Shown piece after piece: positions 1-7,362 of a stretch of 15,398 nt of DNA; the first letter of the stretch is position 1, and each line of letters starts with the position of its first letter. The notes under the pieces were generated by a model that saw only the letters and a program-made list of their open reading frames with translations, made no database searches and was not told where the DNA came from. Location of the stretch: assembly GCA_937907205.1 (NCBI GenBank), contig CALESE010000150.1:1-15398 (forward strand). Reading direction: 5' to 3'. The stretch is from an uncultured Romboutsia sp. (GTDB taxonomy: Bacteria; Bacillota; Clostridia; Peptostreptococcales; Peptostreptococcaceae). A program made the position numbers and the translations under genes.

Positions 1-10
1 TCGTCAGATT

Positions 11-394
11 ATGTCTAGAATTATGAAATTCAAGACACAGGAAGTAAAAGAATGTCATCCTCGTCCAGTATATGATTTGGCATCAGAAAAGAAGTTGTTT
101 GAAACCGTACAGAAAGAGTTGCATAAGGATGTTGAGATTTATTTGAATATCAATACACCAAAGTCTATTGCTAATGCAGCTGAGTCACAAAATCAGCTCA
201 ATATTGTAAATGAGCTTCTTCCTAAGCCTGCTTCAGATGATGAAATTAATGAAGGTATAGCAGATTGGGTAATTAAGTATGGAGAAATCACTTCTAAGGA
301 TATGAAGGCAGTAATCAATCATGTTGTTGCTGGACACCCAACCGCTCGTAAGTCAGATATCGCTAGAATTGTAAAGTCAAACATTAAAAAGTAA
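11..394 (+). CDS. Unknown phage protein, 5' end uncertain
   Basis: I do not recognise this 127-residue protein. It is hydrophilic and mainly charged, with no signal peptide or membrane segment. Its C-terminal third (about residues 75-127, beginning DDEINEGIADW and ending in a lysine-rich tail) looks like a compact helical bundle and could bind nucleic acid, but no motif proves this. The frame is open to the left edge (codons CGT CAG ATT precede the first ATG), so the gene may begin outside the window; a second in-frame ATG lies four codons on. It ends with TAA eight bases before the next gene, on the same strand, so the two are probably co-transcribed from a promoter outside the window. Confidence 0.6.
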   Translation: MSRIMKFKTQEVKECHPRPVYDLASEKKLFETVQKELHKDVEIYLNINTPKSIANAAESQNQLNIVNELLPKPASDDEINEGIADWVIKYGEITSKDMKAVINHVVAGHPTARKSDIARIVKSNIKK

Positions 395-402
395 TATAAA
401 TT

Positions 403-1197
403 ATGAAAAGTAGAACTATTTTGAAGTATCAGTATGATGAGATTGGAACTTTCTTGTGTAACACGTATGTTGAGAAAAATCATTTGTTAGAAAAGAAAGC
501 AGAAGCACAAAAGAAGATTGCTGATTTAATGACTGATAATTTGCCAGATATTGTAAAGCAAGCATATAAACAATATCCAGATTATTTTGAATTGAAGAAA
601 CGAAACATTTATGATATTGCAAGATTTATTGATGCAAATACTTCGCAGTATGATCCAGAGCAACCAGGTGCATTGCGTAAAATAGAAAGTAAAAAGAAGA
701 ATTATAGCCCAGAATCTATTGAATTTGCTAACTATATTTATGATTCATTAAACAATCTTGATCTTGTAAAGTATTCTGGTTCAAGTTACTTTGGATATAA
801 TAGTACTAGCAAATACGATATCATTAATTTTGACTTCATTGGTCTTGAAATAAGTAAGGGTTGTGATACCAGTGATAGCTGTTATTGCAATAGTCGTGAT
901 AATGTACATGTAATTGCAAAGTATGCATTAGATCATCCCGAAGTTAAAGAAATTTTCTTGAATTACTTTATTGAAGTAATGAAATATTTGAAGTTCAAAA
1001 AGGATATATCTTGTGCATTCTCTACTATCACTACTACTAATATGCTTAAGAATGAAATTCCTGAAGCTTATGATTTCTTCTACAAGAAATGGGGTAAGGA
1101 ATATGAGAAGCAGGATAGTTATGAGAAGGATCGTAAGAAGGCAGAGAAGAAAGCACAGTGTGATAAAATCGAAGGTCTTCGTGCAGCTATTTCATAA
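403..1197 (+). CDS. Unknown lysine-rich phage protein (264 aa)
   Basis: No family recognised. The protein is rich in Lys, Glu, Tyr and Asn. Residues 1-60 look helical and coiled-coil-like. A central part (about 125-165) holds a cysteine cluster, CDTSDSCYC, which might bind metal or merely be structural. The last 40 residues are highly charged (repeated EK/KK) and probably form a helix. No signal peptide or membrane segment is visible. It starts eight bases after the upstream stop, in an A/T-rich leader without a Shine-Dalgarno sequence, and ends at TAA just before a 20-bp perfect palindrome. It is most likely cytoplasmic or a minor virion component; nothing in the sequence decides which. Confidence 0.7.
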   Translation: MKSRTILKYQYDEIGTFLCNTYVEKNHLLEKKAEAQKKIADLMTDNLPDIVKQAYKQYPDYFELKKRNIYDIARFIDANTSQYDPEQPGALRKIESKKKNYSPESIEFANYIYDSLNNLDLVKYSGSSYFGYNSTSKYDIINFDFIGLEISKGCDTSDSCYCNSRDNVHVIAKYALDHPEVKEIFLNYFIEVMKYLKFKKDISCAFSTITTTNMLKNEIPEAYDFFYKKWGKEYEKQDSYEKDRKKAEKKAQCDKIEGLRAAIS

Positions 1198-1205
1198 TAT
1201 AGTCT

Positions 1206-1225
1206 AAATTGGTTTAAACCAATTT
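1206..1225 (+). terminator. 20-bp perfect palindrome, weak terminator-like
   Basis: AAATTGGTTTAAACCAATTT is a perfect inverted repeat lying between the stop at 1197 and the start at 1232. As RNA it gives a 7-bp stem with a TTTAAA loop followed by a short U stretch (TTTTTAAA), so it could be a weak terminator or attenuator. It could equally be a protein-binding site. The next ATG is only six bases downstream of the palindrome, so the hairpin would lie close to its ribosome-binding region. Confidence 0.45.
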
Positions 1226-1231
1226 TTAAAT

Positions 1232-1510
1232 ATGAAAACACTCTCGAAATTATTAGAAGAAAAAATGATCCAGTCTAATCCAGACAAATTGGATATGGAC
1301 TGGATCAATAATGACAAACCAGTTATTACAAAATCTGGTTATGAAGTAAAGATAGATTCAGTAGATTATAAAGAAATTCCAAACCAGTTACATGGTAAAG
1401 TATTCTTTTCAGAAGGACCTATTGATGGATGGGTATGGGATGAAACTGGTAAATGCATTACTTGTAAAGACAAATATGGTAATGAAACGTTGTTGAAGAA
1501 TAATGATTGA
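1232..1510 (+). CDS. Small protein with possible capsid-targeting leader
   Basis: A 92-residue protein of unknown function. It begins MKTLSKLLEEKM, which fits the pattern MK(S/T)L...(L/I)xE shared with the starts of three minus-strand genes here (at 3060, 3481 and 4640). T4 internal head proteins carry comparable leaders that are cleaved after (L/I)xE by the prohead protease, so this product may be packaged in the capsid; that is inference. The rest (about residues 25-92) looks like a small beta-rich domain: GYEVKIDSVDY, then GPIDGWVWDETGKCITC with two cysteines. It ends in TGA. The start follows a 20-bp palindrome, and no sigma-type promoter is seen immediately upstream, so it probably depends on read-through from the gene before. 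Confidence 0.7.
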   Translation: MKTLSKLLEEKMIQSNPDKLDMDWINNDKPVITKSGYEVKIDSVDYKEIPNQLHGKVFFSEGPIDGWVWDETGKCITCKDKYGNETLLKNND

Positions 1511-1575
1511 TTAATTTCTTAAATAATTTAACAATCGTTAACATAACATTACTGAACTTTCAAATAAACAAATAC

Positions 1576-1590
1576 TATATTATACATGTA
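1576..1590 (+). promoter_or_regulatory. Phage promoter -7 region for S1-like gene
   Basis: TATATTATACATGT matches, base for base, the -7 region and initiation region of the promoters at 7385 and 7857. The upstream box is poor (TGAACTT where the others have TTTGAAA at a 16-base spacing), so this copy may be weaker or activator-dependent. The likely transcription start is around 1587-1589, giving a leader of roughly 60 bases before the ATG at 1652. Confidence 0.55.
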
Positions 1591-1611
1591 TGATGAATGA
1601 ATATCATACAT
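1586..1611 (+). promoter_or_regulatory. 5'-UTR hairpin of the S1-like gene
   Basis: A perfect 9-bp inverted repeat, ATGTATGAT and ATCATACAT, separated by the 8-base loop GAATGAAT. It begins at or within a base or two of the predicted transcription start, so it would form a hairpin at the extreme 5' end of the mRNA. Such hairpins can protect mRNA from decay. Because the gene encodes an RNA-binding protein, autoregulation through this element is possible but unproven. It could also be an operator. Confidence 0.5.
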
Positions 1612-1651
1612 AACATAATAAATTACTAACCTTTTAAATTAAATCTTTTTA

Positions 1652-2740
1652 ATGAGTAAAGAAACAAAAACAAAAAATCTCATTGGCGCTCGAGTAGATG
1701 AGAATGACATTTTGAATTCAATGTTTACAAATGACAAGGATCGAATTAAGTTCAATTCACGAGCATTCGCAACAACGTCTATTGCTAAAGCATTTGCAAA
1801 GACTTACGGTATTGAATTGTCTGAAGATATAAAGAAAGATAAGGCAATGAATACTGTTACTAATATTGAAGTTGGCCAGCTTTACCTTGGTGAAGTTAAA
1901 GAGTTTGACAAGAATGTTTTGACATTCACCATTCCTGGCGTTAAGGAAGAACTTATTTGCAAGGAGAATTTCAATTCTTGTATTGATGCAATTCGTAACT
2001 ACCTTATGACACACAATAATCAATTGATGTTTGAGGTACGTGAGAAGAAAGACAACACTTACATTGTATCTGTTTCTAATGGTTATTTCCGTTATTGGAT
2101 GCATCAAATCGAGAATGATATTCAGAAGGAAACACCTATTTCAGTTCATATTGATGAAGTGGTCAAAGGTGGATTTATTGCTCATGTCAATATTGATCCA
2201 TTGGCCGAACTTACAGGTAAGGAATATGTGAATTCAGTATTCATTCCTGGTTCACAGATTGTATTAAATATCGAGAAAGACTTTGATAAGTGGGTAAATC
2301 AGGATATTGATATTATTCCACAAAAGGTAGTTGACTTCAAACGTGATTATGCTACTGGATGTATTGAGAAGTCTATTGTTGGTTCACGTAAGCGATTGCT
2401 TCAACTTGATGGCTATCAGAATTTATATGATCTGTGGTTGAAGGAACGTCTTGCAAAGAAGAATGATAATGTTACTTATGAACGTCCTGTTTTGGATGGC
2501 CATGTTACAGGTATCATCAATTCAGCTAAGAAGCAAGGTGTATTCATTGAACTTGATGGTTTGAACATTACTGGTTTGATGCCAATTGATCCTAACAAGC
2601 TGCTTGATTATCATCCAGGTGATCCTATTAATGTTAAGATTAAGGAGTTTGAAGTTCAAGATGGCAAAGATGCATTTAAGACTACACGAAAAGGTAGAGT
2701 AGTTATTTGCAATACACGTCCAGTATTTGAACTTGCTTAG
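1652..2740 (+). CDS. S1-domain RNA-binding protein
   Basis: A 362-residue protein with S1-type OB-fold domains. The clearest is about residues 278-345: RPVLDGHVTGIINSAKKQGV, then FIELDGLNITGLMP and a GDPINVKIKEFE strand, the usual S1 order. Two weaker repeats are about 73-145 (starting VGQLYLGEVKEFD) and 161-245 (KGGFIAHVN followed by FIPGSQI, recalling domain 2 of ribosomal protein S1). The first 70 residues are polar with no known domain. S1 domains bind single-stranded RNA, and large phages are known to carry S1-like proteins that may bias translation toward phage mRNA. The gene is a stand-alone unit with its own promoter, a 5' hairpin and a terminator, which suggests separate and probably high expression. 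It ends with TAG just before the terminator. Confidence 0.75.
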   Translation: MSKETKTKNLIGARVDENDILNSMFTNDKDRIKFNSRAFATTSIAKAFAKTYGIELSEDIKKDKAMNTVTNIEVGQLYLGEVKEFDKNVLTFTIPGVKEELICKENFNSCIDAIRNYLMTHNNQLMFEVREKKDNTYIVSVSNGYFRYWMHQIENDIQKETPISVHIDEVVKGGFIAHVNIDPLAELTGKEYVNSVFIPGSQIVLNIEKDFDKWVNQDIDIIPQKVVDFKRDYATGCIEKSIVGSRKRLLQLDGYQNLYDLWLKERLAKKNDNVTYERPVLDGHVTGIINSAKKQGVFIELDGLNITGLMPIDPNKLLDYHPGDPINVKIKEFEVQDGKDAFKTTRKGRVVICNTRPVFELA

Positions 2741-2755
2741 AACTTGTTTAAATAG

Positions 2756-2790
2756 AAAATGGTGAAATTCTTAAGAATTTCACCATTTTT
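2756..2790. terminator. Bidirectional intrinsic terminator
   Basis: A 34-bp perfect palindrome (2756-2789): arms AAAATGGTGAAATTC and GAATTTCACCATTTT around TTAA, followed by T. It lies 15 bases after the stop of the S1-like gene and 37 bases before the stop of the convergent minus-strand gene. The flanking A and T runs give a U tract in both directions, so one hairpin can end both transcripts. Confidence 0.85.
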
Positions 2791-2826
2791 GCTTATGAAT
2801 CTAACATGTAATTAAGATTAAAATGA

Positions 2827-3060
2827 TTAAAATTTTCCATGTAATTCTTCATCCCAATTATTAATAAATGTGTTTAAATCTTTAAGTGTCATTTTAATAT
2901 TAAAATCTTCATTTGAATTTGCATATTTTAATAAATCATTTTTTGCTTTAGGATTATCATAAAAATATTCTGCCATAGCAAATATTACTTTCTGATCTAA
3001 ATCATCCAATTCAAAATTTGCTTGTTCATTAATAAGGGTTTGTAATAATAAACTTTTCAT
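2827..3060 (-). CDS. Small acidic protein with possible capsid-targeting leader
   Basis: A 77-residue protein with no recognised family. It starts MKSLLLQTLINEQ, very like the start of the gene just upstream (MKSLLESLNIALFES). The leader is short and amphipathic and contains (L/I)xE at I10-N-E12, the type of site cut by T4-like prohead proteases. The remainder is helical and acidic with a DDLDQKVIFAMAEYFYD segment. This is the last gene of the minus-strand run, ending just before the bidirectional terminator. Its leader is A/T-rich with no Shine-Dalgarno. The likeliest role is a small internal head protein or other packaged cargo; this is inferred only from the shared N-terminus and the company of a head-completion gene. 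Confidence 0.7.
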   Translation of the reverse strand: MKSLLLQTLINEQANFELDDLDQKVIFAMAEYFYDNPKAKNDLLKYANSNEDFNIKMTLKDLNTFINNWDEELHGKF

Positions 3061-3103
3061 ATATTTTATTTTTATTATTTTATTGTAACAGTTTTGATTA
3101 AAT

Positions 3104-3481
3104 TTATTTAGATGGTTTCAATGTGGCACTTGTTGGATTAAAATTAAAATTAATTGTACCAAATTTCTTATCCTTAATACTAAATTGTGCAGTAAAACCA
3201 TATTTAGCTTCATCAAATTTAACAGATATTGGTTGATTAAAATTTGATTGAATAATTGATGCTAAACCATCCTGATCATAATCTTTATGAGTTAATTTTT
3301 TAATAGTATTATTAAGTTCTACATCATCCAATAAATCAGCACATCTTGGTGCTAAATCTCCATCTTTTACAAGATCATCACAATCTTCATCAAAATACCA
3401 ATTGAAAAAATCTTTTACTGTAGATTTTACTATTTTTGATTCGAATAATGCAATATTCAAACTTTCTAATAAACTTTTCAT
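3104..3481 (-). CDS. Small acidic protein with possible capsid-targeting leader
   Basis: A 125-residue protein of unknown function. I place the start at the ATG at 3481 rather than at the in-frame ATG at 3538. The longer version would overlap the upstream gene and add a meaningless run encoded by poly-A and TA repeats (KKKKQYIYIYI). From 3481 it begins MKSLLESLNIALFESK, matching the start of the 3060 gene and carrying (L/I)xE at L12-F-E14. After the leader comes an acidic helical part (FNWYFDEDCDDLVKDGD) and then a beta-rich C-terminus (about residues 80-125). The start codon directly abuts a (TA)n tract preceded by 13 A on the coding strand. It is the fifth gene of the minus-strand run, possibly encoding a packaged internal protein. 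Confidence 0.7.
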   Translation of the reverse strand: MKSLLESLNIALFESKIVKSTVKDFFNWYFDEDCDDLVKDGDLAPRCADLLDDVELNNTIKKLTHKDYDQDGLASIIQSNFNQPISVKFDEAKYGFTAQFSIKDKKFGTINFNFNPTSATLKPSK

Positions 3482-3512
3482 ATATATATATATATATTGT
3501 TTTTTTTTTTTT
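3481..3512 (-). repeat. (TA)n plus poly-A tract at a start codon
   Basis: On the plus strand 3481-3498 is an alternating TA tract and 3500-3512 is a run of 13 T. Read on the coding (minus) strand this is A13, then CA, then about eight TA units ending at the ATG. Both tracts are prone to slippage, and together they fill the whole region where the ribosome would bind. A-rich leaders are favoured in Bacteroidetes translation. Length changes here could tune expression of the 3481 gene. Confidence 0.8.
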
Positions 3513-3521
3513 ATTAAAGAT

Positions 3522-4640
3522 CTACATACTAGATCCATCTGTTCTCATAATCCCAGAATTAGATAGAGAATTATCTGCTTGATTAGCAGCTACTTGTGAT
3601 GGTTTGTCAGTTCTTTGGGGTGTATTGATACCTTGGCCATTATCATCTTTATTCTTTTGTTCTTCATCCCGATCTTGTTTATCATTATCATTATTTTCAT
3701 TACCTTGGTCATCAGAACCATTAGGATCAGATTTCAAATCATCTGCAGTACTTGGATCTTCAGCTATAGTAAAGCAACAAGCATCACCGGTTCTTCTTAC
3801 ACCAATGAATCCAAGCATATCATCAATAACTCCTTTCAATTCTTGATCCATTCCATTTGGGTTATCAGCATCATTTACCCAGATACCATTATCACCTAAC
3901 CCATAAATATTTACTAGAGTTTTTGTAACGGTAGCTGTCTTACCAAATGGTTTTCTTACGTCATGTTTATAACGTAAAGCAACTGATTCATTACCATCTT
4001 CATCTCTAACTGCAGTTATATAATAATTATCTGGCATTCTCATATTCTGTTTAAGAATTTCAGCAAATGCCTTTGCAGCTTTTACTTTATCATTACTTGC
4101 TAACAACTGTCTTATATCTTTCTTAGTTGTATCTTCAATTTCTTGATCTGGTTGCCATGCATCTTCCTTTATCTCACCAAACTGATTATATTCTACATCA
4201 CCAAGATGCAGTTGTTTTTGTTCATGACAAGCAATCTTTGGTAATGATTCACATGATCCGTTATCACATGCCCCATTATATCCATAAGATTGTTGAATGT
4301 CTGAAGGGCAAAAATATAAGAAATATTCTTCACCAACAGGAACAATCTTTATACATGACAAACCTTGCATTGATACATAACTAAAAAGAGAAGTTCTGTC
4401 ATTCCAAACATTTGTATATATAGCATTTCTAACATCTTCTTCTGAATGCCATAATGACGATGTACATTTCAAAGAGAAATTATCTTCTGCCTTTGTAACA
4501 ACCATAGAAAGTTGAGATGAAAAGAAATTTCTTACATTTGTTACTATATTATCCACAGGAGTCAAATGATTAGTTACACCAACCTTATTTCCTAATGGTT
4601 GGTTATCAAATGACTCCTTTATCATTGACAATGTCTTCAT
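3522..4640 (-). CDS. Unknown virion-candidate protein with acidic tail
   Basis: A 372-residue protein with no recognised family. It begins MKTLSMIKESFDNQ, the same leader type as the two downstream genes, with (L/I)xE at I7-K-E9. Residues 25-120 and 200-292 look like folded alpha/beta regions. Cysteines at 125, 130 and 138 (followed by His139) could form a metal site. Residues about 295-335 are a low-complexity acidic stretch of Asp, Asn, Glu and Gln, followed by a polar Ser/Gln/Asn tail that is probably disordered. It ends with TAG, 40 bases before the next start. The leader, the minus-strand operon shared with a gp4-like gene, and the absence of enzyme motifs suggest an internal head or other structural protein; this is inference. 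Confidence 0.7.
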   Translation of the reverse strand: MKTLSMIKESFDNQPLGNKVGVTNHLTPVDNIVTNVRNFFSSQLSMVVTKAEDNFSLKCTSSLWHSEEDVRNAIYTNVWNDRTSLFSYVSMQGLSCIKIVPVGEEYFLYFCPSDIQQSYGYNGACDNGSCESLPKIACHEQKQLHLGDVEYNQFGEIKEDAWQPDQEIEDTTKKDIRQLLASNDKVKAAKAFAEILKQNMRMPDNYYITAVRDEDGNESVALRYKHDVRKPFGKTATVTKTLVNIYGLGDNGIWVNDADNPNGMDQELKGVIDDMLGFIGVRRTGDACCFTIAEDPSTADDLKSDPNGSDDQGNENNDNDKQDRDEEQKNKDDNGQGINTPQRTDKPSQVAANQADNSLSNSGIMRTDGSSM

Positions 4641-4666
4641 TTATTGAATTTCGTTGAAATTTATAA

Positions 4667-6154
4667 TTAAAAATATATTCTACTATTTTTTGGTGGATTT
4701 ACTTTATAATATAAGTCCATGCTGGTAAGTTGCTTTCCAATTGTTGTTTCTTTATCTGGATACCCCCGATAAAGTTTGTTTTGTTTATATTCTTCTAATG
4801 AATTGCAACCAGCATAATTATGTAAGCAACATACTTCTTCTGGAATTTCTTTAGAATCTATATAATATAAAGGAGTTTCTCTAGTAAAGTTTCTGATAGG
4901 TAATCCACACTTTAATATTGATTTTAAAGCATTATTCTGATAAGAAGATCTGTTACCATCATTGTATACTATGATGCTCTTTACCTTCAATATTTTGGAA
5001 TCAATATTGTCTTGTATGATTTTTCTCAATGAATTGCAATGAATTTCTTCATCTCCATCTATGAATATGCAATGAGTAAAGTCATTCAGATAATTATTAT
5101 AAACATCGCTATATGCTTCAGACAATATTTCATGTTCTCCTCTATATTTAGAAATCAATTCTACATTAGAAAAATCAAGAATATCTTTAGGATCCTCACC
5201 AGATATGTCATTGTTGTCAATAACAAAAACTTTAGAAACACCAGAAGATATTATCTTGGAAATTTGTTCATTCAAATGATAGTTTTCATTCTTAACTATC
5301 ATTATAGCAGCTATCTTTATCTTATTTACATGAGGTAAATTTGATTGATATCCTATTCTTTCTGATAGATATTCATTCTCATTCTTTATCTCACATTCTG
5401 ATATGATATCTATATCTTTGAAATCATCAAGAATATTTTGCCAAAATCTTATATTCTTATCAAAAGCATGAATAAACAGTGGCAACTTATGCTTTGTCAT
5501 TTCATAAACAATATCTGTATTCATATCATAAGAAAATGAAGTAGCAACATCAAAATTTGGTTTTCTAAAATCCCAAAGCATTGGTACCAACTGAGCAAAG
5601 TACAAATCTTCATATATAGAATACATATTGCTATTCATTCTGTTATGCTTATCAATATCTTCTTTATTCTCTCTAATGAATTCTCCAGTTGGATCAGTTA
5701 CTTCTATCATAGTAGAAATCTTTCTTAAGCTAACTCCCCCGTTACCAACAGCAGGAACATTGAACCATCTTGCATTCTGTGCTATGATAGGTGCACCAAT
5801 ATAGTCATAATTCATATCAATATATTCTTTAAGACTTCCTCCAATACAATATCCATCAGTTTGATATATCAATGCATATTCATGCTCTTTGAAAGTATTC
5901 CAAAATTCATAACTTTCAAGAAGATTAGAATAAGATAAAGTTGATAAGAAATAATCATAAGGAAATGCCCGTAATATTACATCATGGTCAACATATCTTT
6001 TCCATTCTGCTGTACCTAAATTTTCTGGATATATGAAATAGACTTCATAATCAGAAAAATCCTTCAAGTTTTTTGATAATGAATTGAGGCTTAGCTTATC
6101 TAACAAATTAGGCTTTTCTTTATATATAGGTATGATGATACAATTCTTTTTCAT
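4667..6154 (-). CDS. Two-domain glycosyltransferase (DUF5672 + GT2-like)
   Basis: A 495-residue protein that appears to fuse two glycosyltransferase domains. Residues 1 to about 255 resemble DUF5672: an N-terminal IIIPIYKEKPN strand, YQTDGYCIGG at 97-106 (DxD-like position), GNGGVSLRK at 137-145, and YEDLYF at 181-186. Residues about 278-495 resemble a GT2/GT92-type GT-A fold: IAAIMIVKNE at 281-290, then FIDGDEE at 364-370 as the likely metal/nucleotide-sugar motif. No signal peptide or membrane segment, so it probably acts in the host cytoplasm. It lies inside a run with head-type genes (18 and 26 bases from its neighbours), so it may sugar-modify a virion protein; modifying host surface sugars is the alternative. 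Donor and acceptor cannot be read from the sequence. Confidence 0.8.
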   Translation of the reverse strand: MKKNCIIIPIYKEKPNLLDKLSLNSLSKNLKDFSDYEVYFIYPENLGTAEWKRYVDHDVILRAFPYDYFLSTLSYSNLLESYEFWNTFKEHEYALIYQTDGYCIGGSLKEYIDMNYDYIGAPIIAQNARWFNVPAVGNGGVSLRKISTMIEVTDPTGEFIRENKEDIDKHNRMNSNMYSIYEDLYFAQLVPMLWDFRKPNFDVATSFSYDMNTDIVYEMTKHKLPLFIHAFDKNIRFWQNILDDFKDIDIISECEIKNENEYLSERIGYQSNLPHVNKIKIAAIMIVKNENYHLNEQISKIISSGVSKVFVIDNNDISGEDPKDILDFSNVELISKYRGEHEILSEAYSDVYNNYLNDFTHCIFIDGDEEIHCNSLRKIIQDNIDSKILKVKSIIVYNDGNRSSYQNNALKSILKCGLPIRNFTRETPLYYIDSKEIPEEVCCLHNYAGCNSLEEYKQNKLYRGYPDKETTIGKQLTSMDLYYKVNPPKNSRIYF

Positions 6155-6172
6155 TTTTAAATATTGTTAATT

Positions 6173-6811
6173 TTATGGTTTGAAGTGTCTCCAATAAGTC
6201 ATTATGTTTGTCAATACATCTTTTGCAAAATGACCTTCTGTATATATAGCTGTTGGTAATAATCTAGTTGGTATGACATGTGTTTGACTTCTCAGCATAG
6301 GTATATACATCCTCACAGCGAATCCTATTTTGTATTTTTTACATAATCTCTTAAGTACTGGCCAATTGATGTATTTATTTACTTTATGTACAGGTTCATT
6401 GAATTGTAATTGATAATACTGTTTAAATACTTCATATATTGAATTCATTACACGTGTTCTTGCAAATGGTGGAAAGTAATGAATGTTTACACCAATCTCT
6501 CGAATATTGTTCTTTTTGTCTCTTGCCAATCCAAAAAATACCGTCATAGGGGTTTTGTCGTAATACTCCAAATCTTCTGCAGTCTTAGGTGTGGCATAAT
6601 TGAATACTACTATTTGACCAGGAAGAATATATTTAGTAGTAGCCTTAGTATTTATGAGAATTTCTCTATAAGCAAGACGAGAACGTAAATTGATAGGTCT
6701 TCGTTTCAATGGGTGTTCATTAACAGCATCATCTAACCGGAAATTTTTAATTTCTTCTGGTTGGTAAATGTAAGTATCTATTTGTTGCAATCGTTGATTC
6801 TGTGTAGGCAT
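6173..6811 (-). CDS. Conserved phage protein, probably structural
   Basis: A 212-residue protein. Its core reads ILPGQIVVFNYATPKT at about 62-77, then LEYYDKTPM, and GVNIHYFPPFARTRVM at about 107-122. From memory, proteins with this pattern (PG-x-I-x-F-x-Y, a YYD..P segment and NIHY.PP) recur in the structural regions of many T4-like myoviruses, but I cannot name the family with certainty. In T4 the neighbours of gene 4 are gene 2 (DNA-end protector) and gene 53 (baseplate wedge); this gene sits beside the gp4-like gene, yet I see no motif proving equivalence to either. There is no signal or membrane segment. It begins 18 bases after the gp4-like gene and is clearly part of the same transcript. 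Confidence 0.65.
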   Translation of the reverse strand: MPTQNQRLQQIDTYIYQPEEIKNFRLDDAVNEHPLKRRPINLRSRLAYREILINTKATTKYILPGQIVVFNYATPKTAEDLEYYDKTPMTVFFGLARDKKNNIREIGVNIHYFPPFARTRVMNSIYEVFKQYYQLQFNEPVHKVNKYINWPVLKRLCKKYKIGFAVRMYIPMLRSQTHVIPTRLLPTAIYTEGHFAKDVLTNIMTYWRHFKP

Positions 6812-6829
6812 TTAAATTATAAAATAAAT

Positions 6830-7282
6830 TTACTGGAAGAAACGTTCCGTTACCAATATGAATTTCATATTATGTTCTTTAGCAAAGTTCATACAAGCTT
6901 TCCATTTGTCACAATTCTTTATCCATTGTTCTTTCAACCAAACAGAATCTTGTGGTCTAGGTTTCTTAGTTTGTGCATAAGGTTTCACTTCTACTATTGT
7001 CTGGTGTCCATCAGCATTCTCTATAATAAAATCTGGATAATAGTTTGCCATACCTTTCTTCAATCTGCTATAATATGGTATAGCCAAAGATTCAGATACC
7101 CATCCAGTAATGTTAGATTGATTTTCTACATATTGAATGAACTTCATTTCCAACGAACTTCTTGCAATTACTGGTTCTTTTTCTTTGCATTTTTTGAATT
7201 TCTTAGGATCCACCATTGTTTGGTGGTAGTAACTGTTCTTTCTTGGTTTTACATTTTTTATGAAGTTATCTGACTTTGCCAT
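6830..7282 (-). CDS. 4: T4 gp4-like head completion protein
   Basis: At 150 residues it matches the length of T4 gp4 (head completion, also called gp50/gp4), which is added to DNA-filled heads before tail joining. The gp4 pattern is visible in order: SSLEMKFIQYVE near 42-53 (glutamate E45), ITGWVSESLAIPYY at 58-71, YYPDFII at 81-87 (D84), VEVKP at 97-101 (E98, K100), then DKWKACMNFAKEHNMKFILVTE at 125-146 as in T4. SSLE, PDF and ExK form the PD-(D/E)xK nuclease-fold signature, apparently intact. It is the first gene of the minus-strand run. A TATATT-like element on the minus strand lies almost at its ATG (7288-7293), so a near-leaderless transcript is possible. Other endonucleases of this fold, such as TnsA-like ones, are a less likely alternative. 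Confidence 0.78.
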   Translation of the reverse strand: MAKSDNFIKNVKPRKNSYYHQTMVDPKKFKKCKEKEPVIARSSLEMKFIQYVENQSNITGWVSESLAIPYYSRLKKGMANYYPDFIIENADGHQTIVEVKPYAQTKKPRPQDSVWLKEQWIKNCDKWKACMNFAKEHNMKFILVTERFFQ

Positions 7283-7321
7283 ATATTAATATAGTAACTT
7301 TATTATTAAAAATTCACAATT

Positions 7322-7362
7322 TAACTTTAGTTCTTGAACAGAACTGAAAGGGATGTTCATTA
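7322..7362 (-). repeat. Left copy of 41-bp inverted repeat
   Basis: This segment is the reverse complement of 10873-10913 with 39 of 41 positions identical. Its core, AGTTCTTGAACAGAACT (7329-7345), is itself a dyad with 6-bp arms (AGTTCT/AGAACT). It lies between the divergent starts at 7282 (minus) and 7451 (plus). With its partner it brackets the whole plus-strand module 7451-10851. It could be a recombination end, a shared operator, or a minus-strand promoter region. Confidence 0.8.

Noticed and set aside
1652..3524. TAG stop recoding as in Lak-type megaphages
   Set aside because: The TAG ending the S1-like gene is followed 15 bases later by a terminator. The TAG ending the 4640 gene leads only into poly-A/TA sequence just before another gene. 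Genes otherwise read intact in the standard bacterial code.
3482..3538. Longer start (ATG 3538) for the 3481 gene
   Set aside because: It would overlap the upstream gene and encode only a lysine and Tyr-Ile run from simple repeats, while ATG 3481 gives a leader matching its neighbours.
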